This document shows positions 18,731 through 27,883 of a DNA stretch of 64,000 nucleotides, one piece after another. Each line of letters starts with the position of its first letter. Position 1 is the first letter of the stretch. Below the pieces are notes generated by a model, which saw nothing but the letters and a program-made list of their open reading frames with translations, was not told the DNA's origin and searched no databases. Source of the stretch: Flavobacteriaceae bacterium UJ101 (GTDB lineage Bacteria; Bacteroidota; Bacteroidia; Flavobacteriales; UJ101); the NCBI GenBank assembly GCA_001880285.1, contig CP016269.1, forward strand, positions 1,870,501 through 1,934,500. The letters are read 5' to 3'. The position numbers and the translations under genes are program-made.

Positions 18731-21700
18731 TTAATCTTTTGTTCTTCTAATCGTAATATGTCCTTTTAAAATAGGTGTCGCACCATCATTGAATTCCATA
18801 ACATACCAATAGGTTCCGTTAGGTAATGGTTTTCCATTGATATTTCCATCCCATTTCAGATTGTTTGTTTTAATTTGATATAAATAACGTCCATAGCGGT
18901 CGAATATTTTTACATCAAGGTTTGTACATCCTTGAAGTGCAGATAGATCCCATGTGTCGTTATAACCATCCCCATTAGGGGTAAAGGCTTTTCGTAAAAC
19001 GAAAGGAGTATAATATTCTCCTGAGGTTTCAATAACACAACCGTTAGCATCTTGTACTTTGTAAGTATGAAATCCTTGTGTAATATTAGTGAATATTGGA
19101 CTAGATTGCCATGGGCCGTTATCTAAAGCGTATTGATATGGCTGTGTACCTCCAATAGGTTGTAATAAAGTTTGGTTATAACATGTTTTGATATTTTCAT
19201 TTTGTAAATCAAGTGTTGAAAATAATACAGCTAATGATCCTGTTGAAGAATTACCTTCAGGTGAAGTGACGGTTAAAACATAACGCCCAACTTCACTTAT
19301 TGTAATGGTTTTTTCATTACTTGAGAAACCATTAGGTCCATACCATTGGAAAATATAATCTTGAGGATATTTATTAGAAAGATCTTTGGTTACAGGATCT
19401 ATCGTACCAGTATCATTTTTACAGAATACTATATTTTCACCAAGAGCGGTTTCTACATTTTCTAGAACTAAAATATCAATTGAATTAGTTTTAGATTCAC
19501 ATTTATTAGACATTAAAACATTATATTGTCCAGTGTGGTCTAAGGTTACGTTTTCAATAATTGGATTAGCAAGATCCGAAGAAAAATCATTAGGACCTGT
19601 CCATAAATAAGTTTCAATATCTGTTGGGTTTGTTGTAGAGAATTCTAATGTATCTCCTTCAAATAATATAGTATTAGGAGTTGTAATAGCGGTATCAGAA
19701 AGATCTAATTCATTTACTTGAATGAATATAGTATTGGAAGCACAGTTTTTACCATCAGAGGAAGCTGTTGCATAAAATTCACCTTCTCCTAAGTCAATAC
19801 CATTCTTTAAATCAATAATAACAAGTTTGGTTCCTGTTCCTACTTCTGTATCGGTTGAATCAAACCATTTAATAAATTGAGGATCTCCATTTGAAATAGT
19901 AATATTGAGTTCTTCATATTCAGAGTCTTTACAGTAGTTTAGTTCTGAGATATCAGAAGATATTATAGGAGGTGTTATTTTAGTAAAAGTGAATTCTAGT
20001 CTTTCACTAGTACATCCTGATAAAGGATTTATTGCTTCAGCATAATAAATTGTTACGTCATTTGAAGCATAGTCATCAGGATGAGGATTGATTGTTTCTC
20101 CATTTTTAGTCCTACCACGCTCTATATTATCACTATTATACCAAATAATTTCATAGTTATCATCATTTGTTTTAGCACCAAGTGGATTAGGGGTTACATC
20201 TTGACAATAAAATTGTTCTAGATCTGTACTTGCAGTTATTGTTGTAGGATCTTTATATACTACACTCATCGGGTATGTTATAGAAAAACAACCAATTCTA
20301 TTTATAAGCTGAACATAAACTGTTTCTCCGATATATTCTTGGGGTAATATAAAGTTATTTCCTTTTCCGATTAAGTTTTGAGATGCTAGGTCAGAGTTAG
20401 AGTACCATTCTACACTATTAGGATCACTCATATCCACTGTATTGTCAGTAGCGTATAATGTAAGTGTTTCCACATCTGTATTACCACACGAAAATATCTC
20501 AGTAGGAGGATCTTTTAATTGAGGTGCTTTATAGTTTAGTACAGAAATTTTGACTAATGAGGATTTACAATCATTAGTTCCTATTGCTTGTACCCAATAA
20601 TTTCCAGAAGATGTTACACTAATTTGTTTCCCTTTTACTTGTGTTCCAGTAGAATCTAAAAGAGGGAGAGTCCCATTTTTATCAAGATACCATAAAACAT
20701 TATCACTAGAAGCATTTGAGATTACAGTAATAATTTCTTCAGTTTGATTTTGACAAAAACCATAGAAGTCTGATTCAGGTTTAAGTGTAGGAGTATCACC
20801 TGATGGTCTAAATTCGACGCGGATTCTTCCTGTAGGTTGTGTACAATAAGCATTACTCGTTACTTCAGCCCAATATATACCTGAAGGTTCTTTAGGAACG
20901 AAGGGATTCCCACGACTTTTAATAACACCTCCTGTTTCCTGACTATACCATGTTACTATGGCTTCTTGTTCTCCAATTCCATCTTTGAAATCAATTTTTA
21001 ATTGTAGATTTTGTATACCACAATAAAAAACATCTTCTGCTGAAAGACCAGTAGGTGTTGCATCTTCTATAACATTTATATTAAAAGGAGCTGAATCGCA
21101 GCTTTCTCCAGATATACCTTTTGCTATAGCATAGTATTCTCCTAAAGGTACATTACTCCAAGATAAACCTGTATGTCTAAGAGTATTAGTTGAATCATAC
21201 CATTCTACTGTTTTGCCATTAGTTGAAACAGTTAATGAAGGAGTTTGTCCACTACATATTGGATATTTTGTTTCGCCTGAAATAGATACTTTAGGATAGT
21301 TTTGTACTGTAATTGTAATGGATTTGGAATCACACTTGCTATCATTATATGCTCTTACAATAAAGACTCCTGTACTAGAAGTTTTGTATTCTTTCCCAGT
21401 TATCCCAGTATCATATAAAATCCCTTTATGTACTATAAACCATTTAATGTCATTAGAGTTTGATGTTACTTTTAATGTAGGAGTATTGTCAGTTTCACAA
21501 AAAAATACATCAGTATCATGTCCATCTAATTCCAAAGTTGGTGGAGGATCAGAGGGATTACCTGTAATAATTGCAGTTTGTTCTATTGGTGGAAGTAAAT
21601 TGGCTGTTACACTAACAGAGTAAGTACCAACTTCTGTCACATTTAATGTAGGATTATTATAATCCAGTGAGACACCATCTTTCGTCCATTCGTAAAAAAC

Positions 21701-22336
21701 TTGAACAGAAGATGATAAGTTGGTAGGTTGTGCATTTAACTCAATAAAATCTTTTCCGCAAATTGAAGTATCTTCCCAAGTAGGTAAAATAGGAGAAGCA
21801 GTATCATCACAATTATATTCTGCTGTACCTGTTAATTCAAATTGTATTTGGTCATTAGAGGCAGCAGTTTGGGTTGAATTAATTAAAATGTAATAAATTT
21901 TTCCATTTGTAGCAGATATCCAATCTTCAAAGCCAAATTGACTAGAGTCTCCAATACCAGTTGATCTACCATCTGTTTTTGCAAATGAACACCTGATTGG
22001 AGGTGTGTTCAAGGGGTTATTAACATTGATAGATTCATAAACAGCGAAATCATAATCTCTTTGACTAGGTGTTATGATATTGAATCCAAATTGCCCTGAT
22101 TGAGCGATAGTAACTTTTAGCCAAATAGAATTTTGTTCTCCAGTACTTAGACATCCTTTTGCTGAATCTTCTTTTAAATCATCAATTACACCATATCCAC
22201 TAGGGCTTGGAAATGTTAAAACAGAGGTTTTACAAACATCCAAGGCTTTACTAATATCTTGATAATTATTTTGCGCCGATCCTATAGATACAGCGAAAAG
22301 TAGGAATATAATAATAAAGTTTATATGTTTTTTCAT
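18731..22336 (-). CDS. Giant T9SS type B (gliding-motility C-terminal domain) surface protein
   Basis: About 1201 aa from the ATG at 22336; an in-frame GTG at 22345 is less likely because the signal peptide (MKKHINFIIIFLLF, then IGSAQ) begins at the ATG. A pre-peptidase-like N-terminal region is followed by many Ig-like repeats of about 80-95 residues, each with a spaced cysteine pair and a WY/WF motif. The last 85 residues (AFTPNGDGYNDTW, KIFDRYGRYLY, LPNGTYWY, KGHITIRR) form the gliding-motility-associated C-terminal domain used for T9SS export. It is expected at the cell surface as an adhesin-like protein. Confidence 0.9.
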   Translation of the reverse strand: MKKHINFIIIFLLFAVSIGSAQNNYQDISKALDVCKTSVLTFPSPSGYGVIDDLKEDSAKGCLSTGEQNSIWLKVTIAQSGQFGFNIITPSQRDYDFAVYESINVNNPLNTPPIRCSFAKTDGRSTGIGDSSQFGFEDWISATNGKIYYILINSTQTAASNDQIQFELTGTAEYNCDDTASPILPTWEDTSICGKDFIELNAQPTNLSSSVQVFYEWTKDGVSLDYNNPTLNVTEVGTYSVSVTANLLPPIEQTAIITGNPSDPPPTLELDGHDTDVFFCETDNTPTLKVTSNSNDIKWFIVHKGILYDTGITGKEYKTSSTGVFIVRAYNDSKCDSKSITITVQNYPKVSISGETKYPICSGQTPSLTVSTNGKTVEWYDSTNTLRHTGLSWSNVPLGEYYAIAKGISGESCDSAPFNINVIEDATPTGLSAEDVFYCGIQNLQLKIDFKDGIGEQEAIVTWYSQETGGVIKSRGNPFVPKEPSGIYWAEVTSNAYCTQPTGRIRVEFRPSGDTPTLKPESDFYGFCQNQTEEIITVISNASSDNVLWYLDKNGTLPLLDSTGTQVKGKQISVTSSGNYWVQAIGTNDCKSSLVKISVLNYKAPQLKDPPTEIFSCGNTDVETLTLYATDNTVDMSDPNSVEWYSNSDLASQNLIGKGNNFILPQEYIGETVYVQLINRIGCFSITYPMSVVYKDPTTITASTDLEQFYCQDVTPNPLGAKTNDDNYEIIWYNSDNIERGRTKNGETINPHPDDYASNDVTIYYAEAINPLSGCTSERLEFTFTKITPPIISSDISELNYCKDSEYEELNITISNGDPQFIKWFDSTDTEVGTGTKLVIIDLKNGIDLGEGEFYATASSDGKNCASNTIFIQVNELDLSDTAITTPNTILFEGDTLEFSTTNPTDIETYLWTGPNDFSSDLANPIIENVTLDHTGQYNVLMSNKCESKTNSIDILVLENVETALGENIVFCKNDTGTIDPVTKDLSNKYPQDYIFQWYGPNGFSSNEKTITISEVGRYVLTVTSPEGNSSTGSLAVLFSTLDLQNENIKTCYNQTLLQPIGGTQPYQYALDNGPWQSSPIFTNITQGFHTYKVQDANGCVIETSGEYYTPFVLRKAFTPNGDGYNDTWDLSALQGCTNLDVKIFDRYGRYLYQIKTNNLKWDGNINGKPLPNGTYWYVMEFNDGATPILKGHITIRRTKD

Positions 22337-22356
22337 AACTGACACTCAATTTTTTA

Positions 22357-22385
22357 CAAAGATATTCTTATCACCGAATATACAA
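22357..22385 (-). promoter_or_regulatory. Promoter for the surface protein-porP operon
   Basis: On the minus strand TTG (22385-22383), an 18-nt spacer and TATCTTTG (22364-22357) match the Bacteroidota -33/-7 layout, about 20 nt before the ATG at 22336. Confidence 0.6.
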
Positions 22386-22467
22386 ACTTATTTTGATAGA
22401 TTATGTTCTATTTAAAAAGAACGTCAAAAGGAAGAGAATTAGTATTAGAAATGTGAAAGAAAAGTTA

Positions 22468-22501
22468 AAGAGTGGTACTTGTTTTTATCAATACCACCCT
22501 T
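22468..22501 (-). terminator. Terminator after mscL
   Basis: A 10-bp stem with one mismatch (AAGAGTGGTA against TACCACCCTT) lies just 3' of mscL and is followed on the minus strand by a T-rich stretch. Confidence 0.6.
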
Positions 22502-22519
22502 AAAAATATAGACAAGAAT

Positions 22520-22936
22520 TTATTTGTTTTTTAATAAATCACGTATTTCTGTCAATAAAGTTTCTTCAGCACTTGGTTCAGCAGGTGCTTCCTCTTCTTC
22601 TTTTTGTGTTTTATTATAAGCTCTAATTACCATAAAGATACAAAAGGCTACAATTAAAAAATCCACAATAGATTGTATGAATGATCCATACATCATAGCT
22701 ACTTCTCCAACAGTTTCTACCACACCATCAGCATTGGTTTGTTGAACTCCTTCTTTCAAAACATATTTCAAAGTTTTAAAATCAGCTCCTACAATCATTC
22801 CTATAGGGGGCATTAGAACATCGTTTACAAATGATGTTACAATTTTTCCAAATGCACCTCCTATGATTACAGCAGTTGCTAAATCGATAATGTTTCCTTT
22901 GAACGCGAAGTCCTTAAACTCTTTTAACATTCCCAT
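22520..22936 (-). CDS. mscL: Large-conductance mechanosensitive channel
   Basis: The 138-aa protein begins [30 protein letters not shown], in two parts the amphipathic N-terminal helix and pore helix of MscL, and ends with the second membrane segment ([17 protein letters not shown]) and a charged cytoplasmic helix. The pore-lining small-residue pattern is intact. It opens under membrane tension during osmotic downshock. It lies 26 nt after the DUF192 gene and could belong to that transcript; a terminator follows it. Confidence 0.95.
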   Translation of the reverse strand: MGMLKEFKDFAFKGNIIDLATAVIIGGAFGKIVTSFVNDVLMPPIGMIVGADFKTLKYVLKEGVQQTNADGVVETVGEVAMMYGSFIQSIVDFLIVAFCIFMVIRAYNKTQKEEEEAPAEPSAEETLLTEIRDLLKNK

Positions 22937-22962
22937 TTTTCTACTTATTATTAATTAATTGA

Positions 22963-23454
22963 TTATTTTTTCCAGTTTAATTTTGTTTTTCCTTCAATTA
23001 TACCCCATTTATCACTCATACCTCCGTTTACTTCTAGAACATATTTTACAGGTCCTTTTGAGCCTTGGATTCCATATTCGGTCATTGGTGGAGCGTTTTT
23101 TACTATATTTAAAACAATAGAGTCTTCTGTAACATACAAAATATCTAATGGAATTCGTGTATCTTGCATCCAGAAGCTTTTAGGTTCTACTTTTGGAAAT
23201 AAAAAAAGCATACCTTGATTTTCTTTCATTGAATAGCGGTGCTTTAACCCTTCTGAAGTTTCATAATCACCTTCTGCGAATTCAATATCAAGTTGTTGAA
23301 TTGTTTGATTATCGTTTTTTAGTTCTAATATTCCCTCTTTTGTGAAAAAACGTTCAATACGTTGTTGTGATGAGGTTTGTTTTTGATCATTTTTACATGA
23401 AAATAGAAATGATAAAAGGCTCAAAAACAGTAGGTATTTTACAAATAAGTTCAT
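22963..23454 (-). CDS. DUF192 lipoprotein
   Basis: The 163-aa protein has a lipoprotein signal ending SFLFSC (Cys20), then a DUF192 domain with the hallmarks RYSMKENQGMLFLF, FWMQDTRIPLDILYV and YVLEVNGG. The domain is widespread in bacteria and archaea, with unknown function. It overlaps the HAD gene before it by 4 nt (ATGA-type), so the two are translationally coupled. Confidence 0.9.
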   Translation of the reverse strand: MNLFVKYLLFLSLLSFLFSCKNDQKQTSSQQRIERFFTKEGILELKNDNQTIQQLDIEFAEGDYETSEGLKHRYSMKENQGMLFLFPKVEPKSFWMQDTRIPLDILYVTEDSIVLNIVKNAPPMTEYGIQGSKGPVKYVLEVNGGMSDKWGIIEGKTKLNWKK

Positions 23455-24110
23455 ATGGTTGATTGATGAATTTGTGACAAATTTAATTCAGAAAAATTAT
23501 TTATAATAATATTTGCTAAAGATAAATCTTGATTTTTTGAATTTGGACTATCAAATGCTACACAAAAAATATTAGAATCATGAGCTGCACGAATACCATT
23601 TGTAGAGTCTTCTATGACGATACATTCTTCTTTCTTATGATTAGATAGCTTATGAGCATGAAGAAATATAGCAGGGTTTGGTTTCGATTTTGGAAAATCT
23701 TCTCCACTTACAATATGAGTAAAGTAAGAGTATAACTTAAAGCGTTTAAAAATTCGATCAATAGTAACTTTAGATGATGAAGATGCTAAAATTAATTGTA
23801 TACCTTCTTGATGAAATTTTTGAATAATTTCTAAGACACCATCAATTAAATAAAGATCCTCTTTAGTATCGAAAAGATGATTGAAAATAGAGCGTTTTCG
23901 TTGAACTAAATCTTCAATATTATGTTGTAAATTATAATCAACAACCAATTTTTCATAAACATTTTTAGTAGAAAAACCAGTTAATGAACGATAATATTGA
24001 TCAGAAACTTCAATTCCTAATTCTTTAAAATGTTCTAAAAAGGCACTATGATGAACAGGCTCAGAATCGATGATAACACCATCCATATCAAAAATAACGG
24101 TCTTAATCAT
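23451..24110 (-). CDS. HAD-superfamily hydrolase, beta-phosphoglucomutase-like
   Basis: The 219-aa protein shows all four HAD motifs: VIFDMDGVIIDSEP with the catalytic aspartates at the N-terminus, LASSSS for motif II, a KSKPNP lysine for motif III, and VIEDSTNGIRAA for motif IV. The cap domain between motifs I and II is of the helical IA type. Likely a sugar-phosphate phosphatase or phosphoglucomutase; the substrate is not determined. It overlaps lgt by 8 nt and the DUF192 gene by 4 nt. Confidence 0.88.
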   Translation of the reverse strand: MIKTVIFDMDGVIIDSEPVHHSAFLEHFKELGIEVSDQYYRSLTGFSTKNVYEKLVVDYNLQHNIEDLVQRKRSIFNHLFDTKEDLYLIDGVLEIIQKFHQEGIQLILASSSSKVTIDRIFKRFKLYSYFTHIVSGEDFPKSKPNPAIFLHAHKLSNHKKEECIVIEDSTNGIRAAHDSNIFCVAFDSPNSKNQDLSLANIIINNFSELNLSQIHQSTI

Positions 24111-25023
24111 GTTGTATTCTTTTAAAAGAGGTTATTAAAATGAGGATTCCTGCAATAATAAAAGGAATACTTAGCAATTGACCAGTGTTGAGAGCCCAGT
24201 CAGCACGTTCTTCTACTTGAGCTAATTTGAAAAACTCTACAAAAAAACGAACAGACCATAATAAAATAAAGAATAATCCAAAAAGGAAACCGCTGTATTT
24301 TTTTACAGATGTTTTAAAAAACAAATAGCTTAATAGTATGAAGATAAGAATGTAACCTGTTGCTTCATACATTTGTGCAGGATGTCTATATAATTCCGGA
24401 TTATAAATAGGGTTGTTAATTTGACTTTGTGGGACAAACATTTTAACAAATTTAGTAGCCCAAGGCAAACTTTCTGAGGTAGGAAAACCAACCATTTCAG
24501 AATTAAAAAAGTTCCCTGTACGCACGAAAGCACCTCCCAATGCTATTGGAATAACGATACGATCGTATAACCAAAAGAATTTTTTTCCTAAGGGCTTTAA
24601 AAATTTTTTCCAAAATAAAGCAAAAGCAATAAAGAAACCAATGGTAGCACCATGACTAGCTAAACCGCTAAATCCAGTAAATTCCCAACCTTTGATCCAG
24701 TGTTCTCCAAATAAGTTTATCAAAAAAGCATTTGGGTTTTCTCGGATAGGAAGAATAATTTCTAATAAATGATTTTGATAATAATCCCAACTATAAAAGA
24801 ATACTTCTCCAAGACGCATTCCAACAAACATTCCAATTAAAGAATACATTAAGAGTGGATCCAATAAATCAAAACTTACTTTTTCACGATTAAAGATGTT
24901 CTTCATAATGTAAAAAGCACAAGCAAAGGCCAAGAGATACATCATACTATAAAATCGTATTGTAAAAAAATCACCAATAGGAATGCCTAAAGGTGGATCC
25001 CATGTAAAAGCTAATAATGTCAT
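24103..25023 (-). CDS. lgt: Prolipoprotein diacylglyceryl transferase
   Basis: The 306-aa inner-membrane protein has about seven membrane segments and the Lgt signature around [12 protein letters not shown] and [16 protein letters not shown], including the conserved Arg and Asn. It transfers diacylglycerol from phosphatidylglycerol to the lipobox cysteine of prolipoproteins. Several lipoproteins in this window (carbonic anhydrase, DUF192, DUF4296, the CBM9-like protein) would be its substrates. It overlaps yidD by 4 nt. Confidence 0.95.
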   Translation of the reverse strand: MTLLAFTWDPPLGIPIGDFFTIRFYSMMYLLAFACAFYIMKNIFNREKVSFDLLDPLLMYSLIGMFVGMRLGEVFFYSWDYYQNHLLEIILPIRENPNAFLINLFGEHWIKGWEFTGFSGLASHGATIGFFIAFALFWKKFLKPLGKKFFWLYDRIVIPIALGGAFVRTGNFFNSEMVGFPTSESLPWATKFVKMFVPQSQINNPIYNPELYRHPAQMYEATGYILIFILLSYLFFKTSVKKYSGFLFGLFFILLWSVRFFVEFFKLAQVEERADWALNTGQLLSIPFIIAGILILITSFKRIQHD

Positions 25024-25274
25024 ATGTTTTTTTGTTTTTTGGGAGGAACAGGATCATATCCACTTCCGCCCCAAGGATTACAACTTATAATTCGTTTGAT
25101 AGAAAGCCATCCTCCGTAAAAGAGTCCGTGGACGCGTAACGCTTCTAAGGTATATGCAGAGCATGTAGGCGAGTAACGACAACTAGGACCAAGTAATGGG
25201 CTTATAAAAATTTGATAAAACCGAATAAGCATTATAAATGGAAAAATGATTATGTTATGCAGTTTTTCTTTCAT
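25020..25274 (-). CDS. yidD: Membrane protein insertion efficiency factor YidD
   Basis: About 84 aa from the ATG at 25274; an in-frame GTG at 25283 falls inside the promoter -7 element and is less likely. The family core is present: [22 protein letters not shown] in two parts, then [13 protein letters not shown]. YidD assists the YidC insertase at the inner membrane. It is first in the overlapping yidD-lgt-HAD-DUF192 cluster. Confidence 0.93.
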   Translation of the reverse strand: MKEKLHNIIIFPFIMLIRFYQIFISPLLGPSCRYSPTCSAYTLEALRVHGLFYGGWLSIKRIISCNPWGGSGYDPVPPKKQKNI

Positions 25275-25282
25275 ATTCTCCA

Positions 25283-25290
25283 CAAATGTA
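25283..25290 (-). promoter_or_regulatory. -7 element for yidD-lgt (TACATTTG)
   Basis: TACATTTG on the minus strand fits TAnnTTTG and ends 8 nt before the yidD ATG at 25274, which predicts a very short leader. Confidence 0.4.
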
Positions 25291-25328
25291 ATGATTTCAT
25301 AATTTTAGAAGATTAATTTCATGTAAAA

Positions 25329-25372
25329 AAGAAACTTTCTTTTTAATTTCGGGGGTAAAAAGAAAGTTTCTT
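25329..25372. terminator. Strong inverted-repeat terminator after thrC
   Basis: A perfect 17-bp inverted repeat (AAGAAACTTTCTTTTTA and complement) with a 10-nt loop containing a G-run. It lies about 160 nt 3' of thrC and before yidD, and ends the threonine operon. Confidence 0.8.
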
Positions 25373-25535
25373 AATAAAAAATTAAATGTATAGGGGTTGT
25401 TTAATTATTTAGGGAATAATTATTGTTTTTTAATAACTGAAGTAAATATAGTATGAGCTCTTGGCTTAAACTTTTATTTTTCGGTGAATAAAGAGAATTT
25501 ATACATAAAAAGAGTATTTTAATCGATATGAATAA

Positions 25536-26831
25536 TCATATTTGATAAAGTAATTCTTTGAATGATGAAAAACTATTTTCAATTTCATAAGTCTTTTTTT
25601 CTCTAGACATCAATTCTTGAAGGTGTGTAGGGATTTTTATTTTTTCTTTGATAATAGGTTCAATTACAGTGTTGAATTTAGCTGGATGAGCTGTTTCTAA
25701 GAAAATTCCAATAGAAGAAGTATCTCCTGTCTTTGTTAAATAATCTCTTAAGCCTAGATATCCTATTGCTCCATGAGTATCCATTAAATAATCATATGTT
25801 TCTTTTATTTGTAAAAGAATATCACGTGTTTCTATATCTGTATAAGTAGCTCCAGAAAGATGTTTTTTAAGTGAGTCATAATCTTTATAAATAGTTTGAA
25901 TACGGATAAAGTTGCTTGGATCCCCAACATCCATTGCATTTGAAATAGTTGAAATGGTTGTTTTGGGTTCATATTTTTGAGTTGATAAATAACGATCTAC
26001 CACATTATTAACATTATTAGAAGCAATAAAGTGTTTTATAGGAAACCCTAATTGTTGAGCGATCATTCCTGCACAAATATTTCCAAAATTTCCTGATGGT
26101 ACAGAAAAAATAACATCTTGATCTTTAAATTGTTGTAAAGCAAAAATATAATAAAAAAGCTGTGGGAGCCAACGTGCTACATTAATAGAGTTGGCTGAAG
26201 TTAAACCAAATTTTTCTTTTAGTTCCTGATCTAGAAAGGCTTGTTTAACCAAAGTTTGACAGTCATCGAAAGAACCTTCAACTTCAATGGCTGTAATATT
26301 TTCACCTAATGTAGTTAATTGTTTTTCTTGCAAGTTGCTTACTTTCCCTTTGGGGTATAAAATAATGACATCAACACCTGATACTTTATAGAACCCATCA
26401 GCTACAGCACCTCCAGTATCACCAGAGGTTGCGACTAAAACAGTGGTTTTTTTAGGTTGTTTTTGATTAAAATAACCAAGACAACGAGCCATAAAGCGAG
26501 CTCCAACATCTTTAAAAGCTAGGGTTGGACCATGGAATAATTCTAATGTATGTATATTGTCATGTATATTGATAACAGGGAAATCAAATGAAATGGTTTC
26601 TTTAATAATTCGTTCTAGATCTTTTTTAGGAATTGTGGCTCCAACAAATTGTTTTATAGCTTCGTAAGCAATTTCTTCACGAGGCATTCCATGAAATTGT
26701 TCTAAAATATTAGAATCTAGTGGTTGAATTTCTCTAGGAAAAAAGAGGCCTTTATCAGGGGCAATACTTTCTACTACGGCTTGCTCAAAATTAACTTCTC
26801 TTGTATGTCCGTTTAAACTATAATATTTCAT
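25536..26831 (-). CDS. thrC: Threonine synthase
   Basis: The 431-aa protein begins MKYYSLNGHTREVNFEQAV, typical of thrC, and has the PLP-lysine motif FHGPTLAFKDVGARFM and the phosphate-binding SGDTGGAVADGF. It converts O-phosphohomoserine to threonine with PLP. The length matches the bacterial class I enzyme. It is third in the thrA-thrB-thrC operon, 49 nt after thrB, and is followed by a strong terminator. Confidence 0.95.
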   Translation of the reverse strand: MKYYSLNGHTREVNFEQAVVESIAPDKGLFFPREIQPLDSNILEQFHGMPREEIAYEAIKQFVGATIPKKDLERIIKETISFDFPVINIHDNIHTLELFHGPTLAFKDVGARFMARCLGYFNQKQPKKTTVLVATSGDTGGAVADGFYKVSGVDVIILYPKGKVSNLQEKQLTTLGENITAIEVEGSFDDCQTLVKQAFLDQELKEKFGLTSANSINVARWLPQLFYYIFALQQFKDQDVIFSVPSGNFGNICAGMIAQQLGFPIKHFIASNNVNNVVDRYLSTQKYEPKTTISTISNAMDVGDPSNFIRIQTIYKDYDSLKKHLSGATYTDIETRDILLQIKETYDYLMDTHGAIGYLGLRDYLTKTGDTSSIGIFLETAHPAKFNTVIEPIIKEKIKIPTHLQELMSREKKTYEIENSFSSFKELLYQI

Positions 26832-26880
26832 TTGTTATTTATTAAGTTATTTGCTTTTATAATAATTGTATTAAAAATTT

Positions 26881-27804
26881 TTATTTTATTACACGACTTC
26901 CTTCCATATTGATAGGAGAAACATAAATTTTAAAGTCAATATTGGTGTTTTGATATATGTTTTCGAAAGCTTTAGCTACTTTTTCAGCATTTTCTTTCCC
27001 TTTAGAGAGAGCAAATACAGAAGGTCCACTACCACTAATTCCAACTCCTAAAGCACCATTTTCAGTACCTTGTTTTTTTAGATCATGAAAATGTGGGATT
27101 AATGGGGCACGTTGAGGTTCTACTAATACATCGGTTAAGGAACTACTGATTAAGGAATAGTCAGAAGTGTAAAATCCTGAAATTAAACCGCCCAGATTTC
27201 CACATTGTGTAATAGCGTCTTTAAAATGAACTTTAGACTTTAAAACTCGGCGTGCATCTAAAGTTTTAACGGTTATTTGAGGTGAAATAATGGTGCAATA
27301 TAAATCATTAGGAACTGGAATTTTAAAATAATCTAAAGGTTGATAGCCTCTAATAAAAACAATTCCACCAATTAAAGCGGGAGCTACGTTGTCTGCATGA
27401 TAGCTTTTAGAGGCAACGTATTCTCCTTCCATTCCAAATTCAATTAATTCTTTTTCTGAAAAGGGACGATCAAATAATTCATTTATTGCATATACAAGGC
27501 CACTGGCACTTGCCGAACTAGATCCAATTCCACTTCCAGGATGAATATTTTTATAAATTTCAATTTCAATTCCTTCTTGGGTTTGAAGTTTTTCTAACAT
27601 AGCTAAAGCTGCTTTTCCAGCAACATTATTTTCAGCTTCATATGGAAGGTCATATCCTTCAATATGTTTTATTTTCACTCCAGTTTGATTGGTTTTACGA
27701 ACAATCATTTCATCACCAATAGCTTCCAAGGCAAACCCCATCAAATCAAATCCACATGAAACATTAGCAACAGAAGCTGGACAAAATACTCTAATTTCTT
27801 TCAT
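26881..27804 (-). CDS. thrB: Homoserine kinase
   Basis: The 307-aa GHMP kinase has the N-terminal VFCPASVANVSCGFD, the ATP loop HPGSGIGSSSASASG, and the C-terminal GVGISGSGPSVFAL motif. It phosphorylates homoserine to O-phosphohomoserine, the substrate of ThrC. A 79-nt gap with a hairpin separates it from thrA. Confidence 0.95.
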   Translation of the reverse strand: MKEIRVFCPASVANVSCGFDLMGFALEAIGDEMIVRKTNQTGVKIKHIEGYDLPYEAENNVAGKAALAMLEKLQTQEGIEIEIYKNIHPGSGIGSSSASASGLVYAINELFDRPFSEKELIEFGMEGEYVASKSYHADNVAPALIGGIVFIRGYQPLDYFKIPVPNDLYCTIISPQITVKTLDARRVLKSKVHFKDAITQCGNLGGLISGFYTSDYSLISSSLTDVLVEPQRAPLIPHFHDLKKQGTENGALGVGISGSGPSVFALSKGKENAEKVAKAFENIYQNTNIDFKIYVSPINMEGSRVIK

Positions 27805-27828
27805 TTATTTGGTTGGTTTTGGATAAAG

Positions 27829-27871
27829 TAGATTTTAGCAGGTTTGTAATAATAAAGCCTACTAAAATCTA
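27829..27871 (-). promoter_or_regulatory. Hairpin between thrA and thrB
   Basis: A 14-bp inverted repeat with one mismatch (TAGATTTTAGCAGG against CCTACTAAAATCTA) and a 15-nt loop lies just after the thrA stop and about 25 nt before the thrB ATG. There is no T-run after it, so it could tune relative expression or protect the message end. Confidence 0.45.
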
Positions 27872-27883
27872 AAATACTATTTT

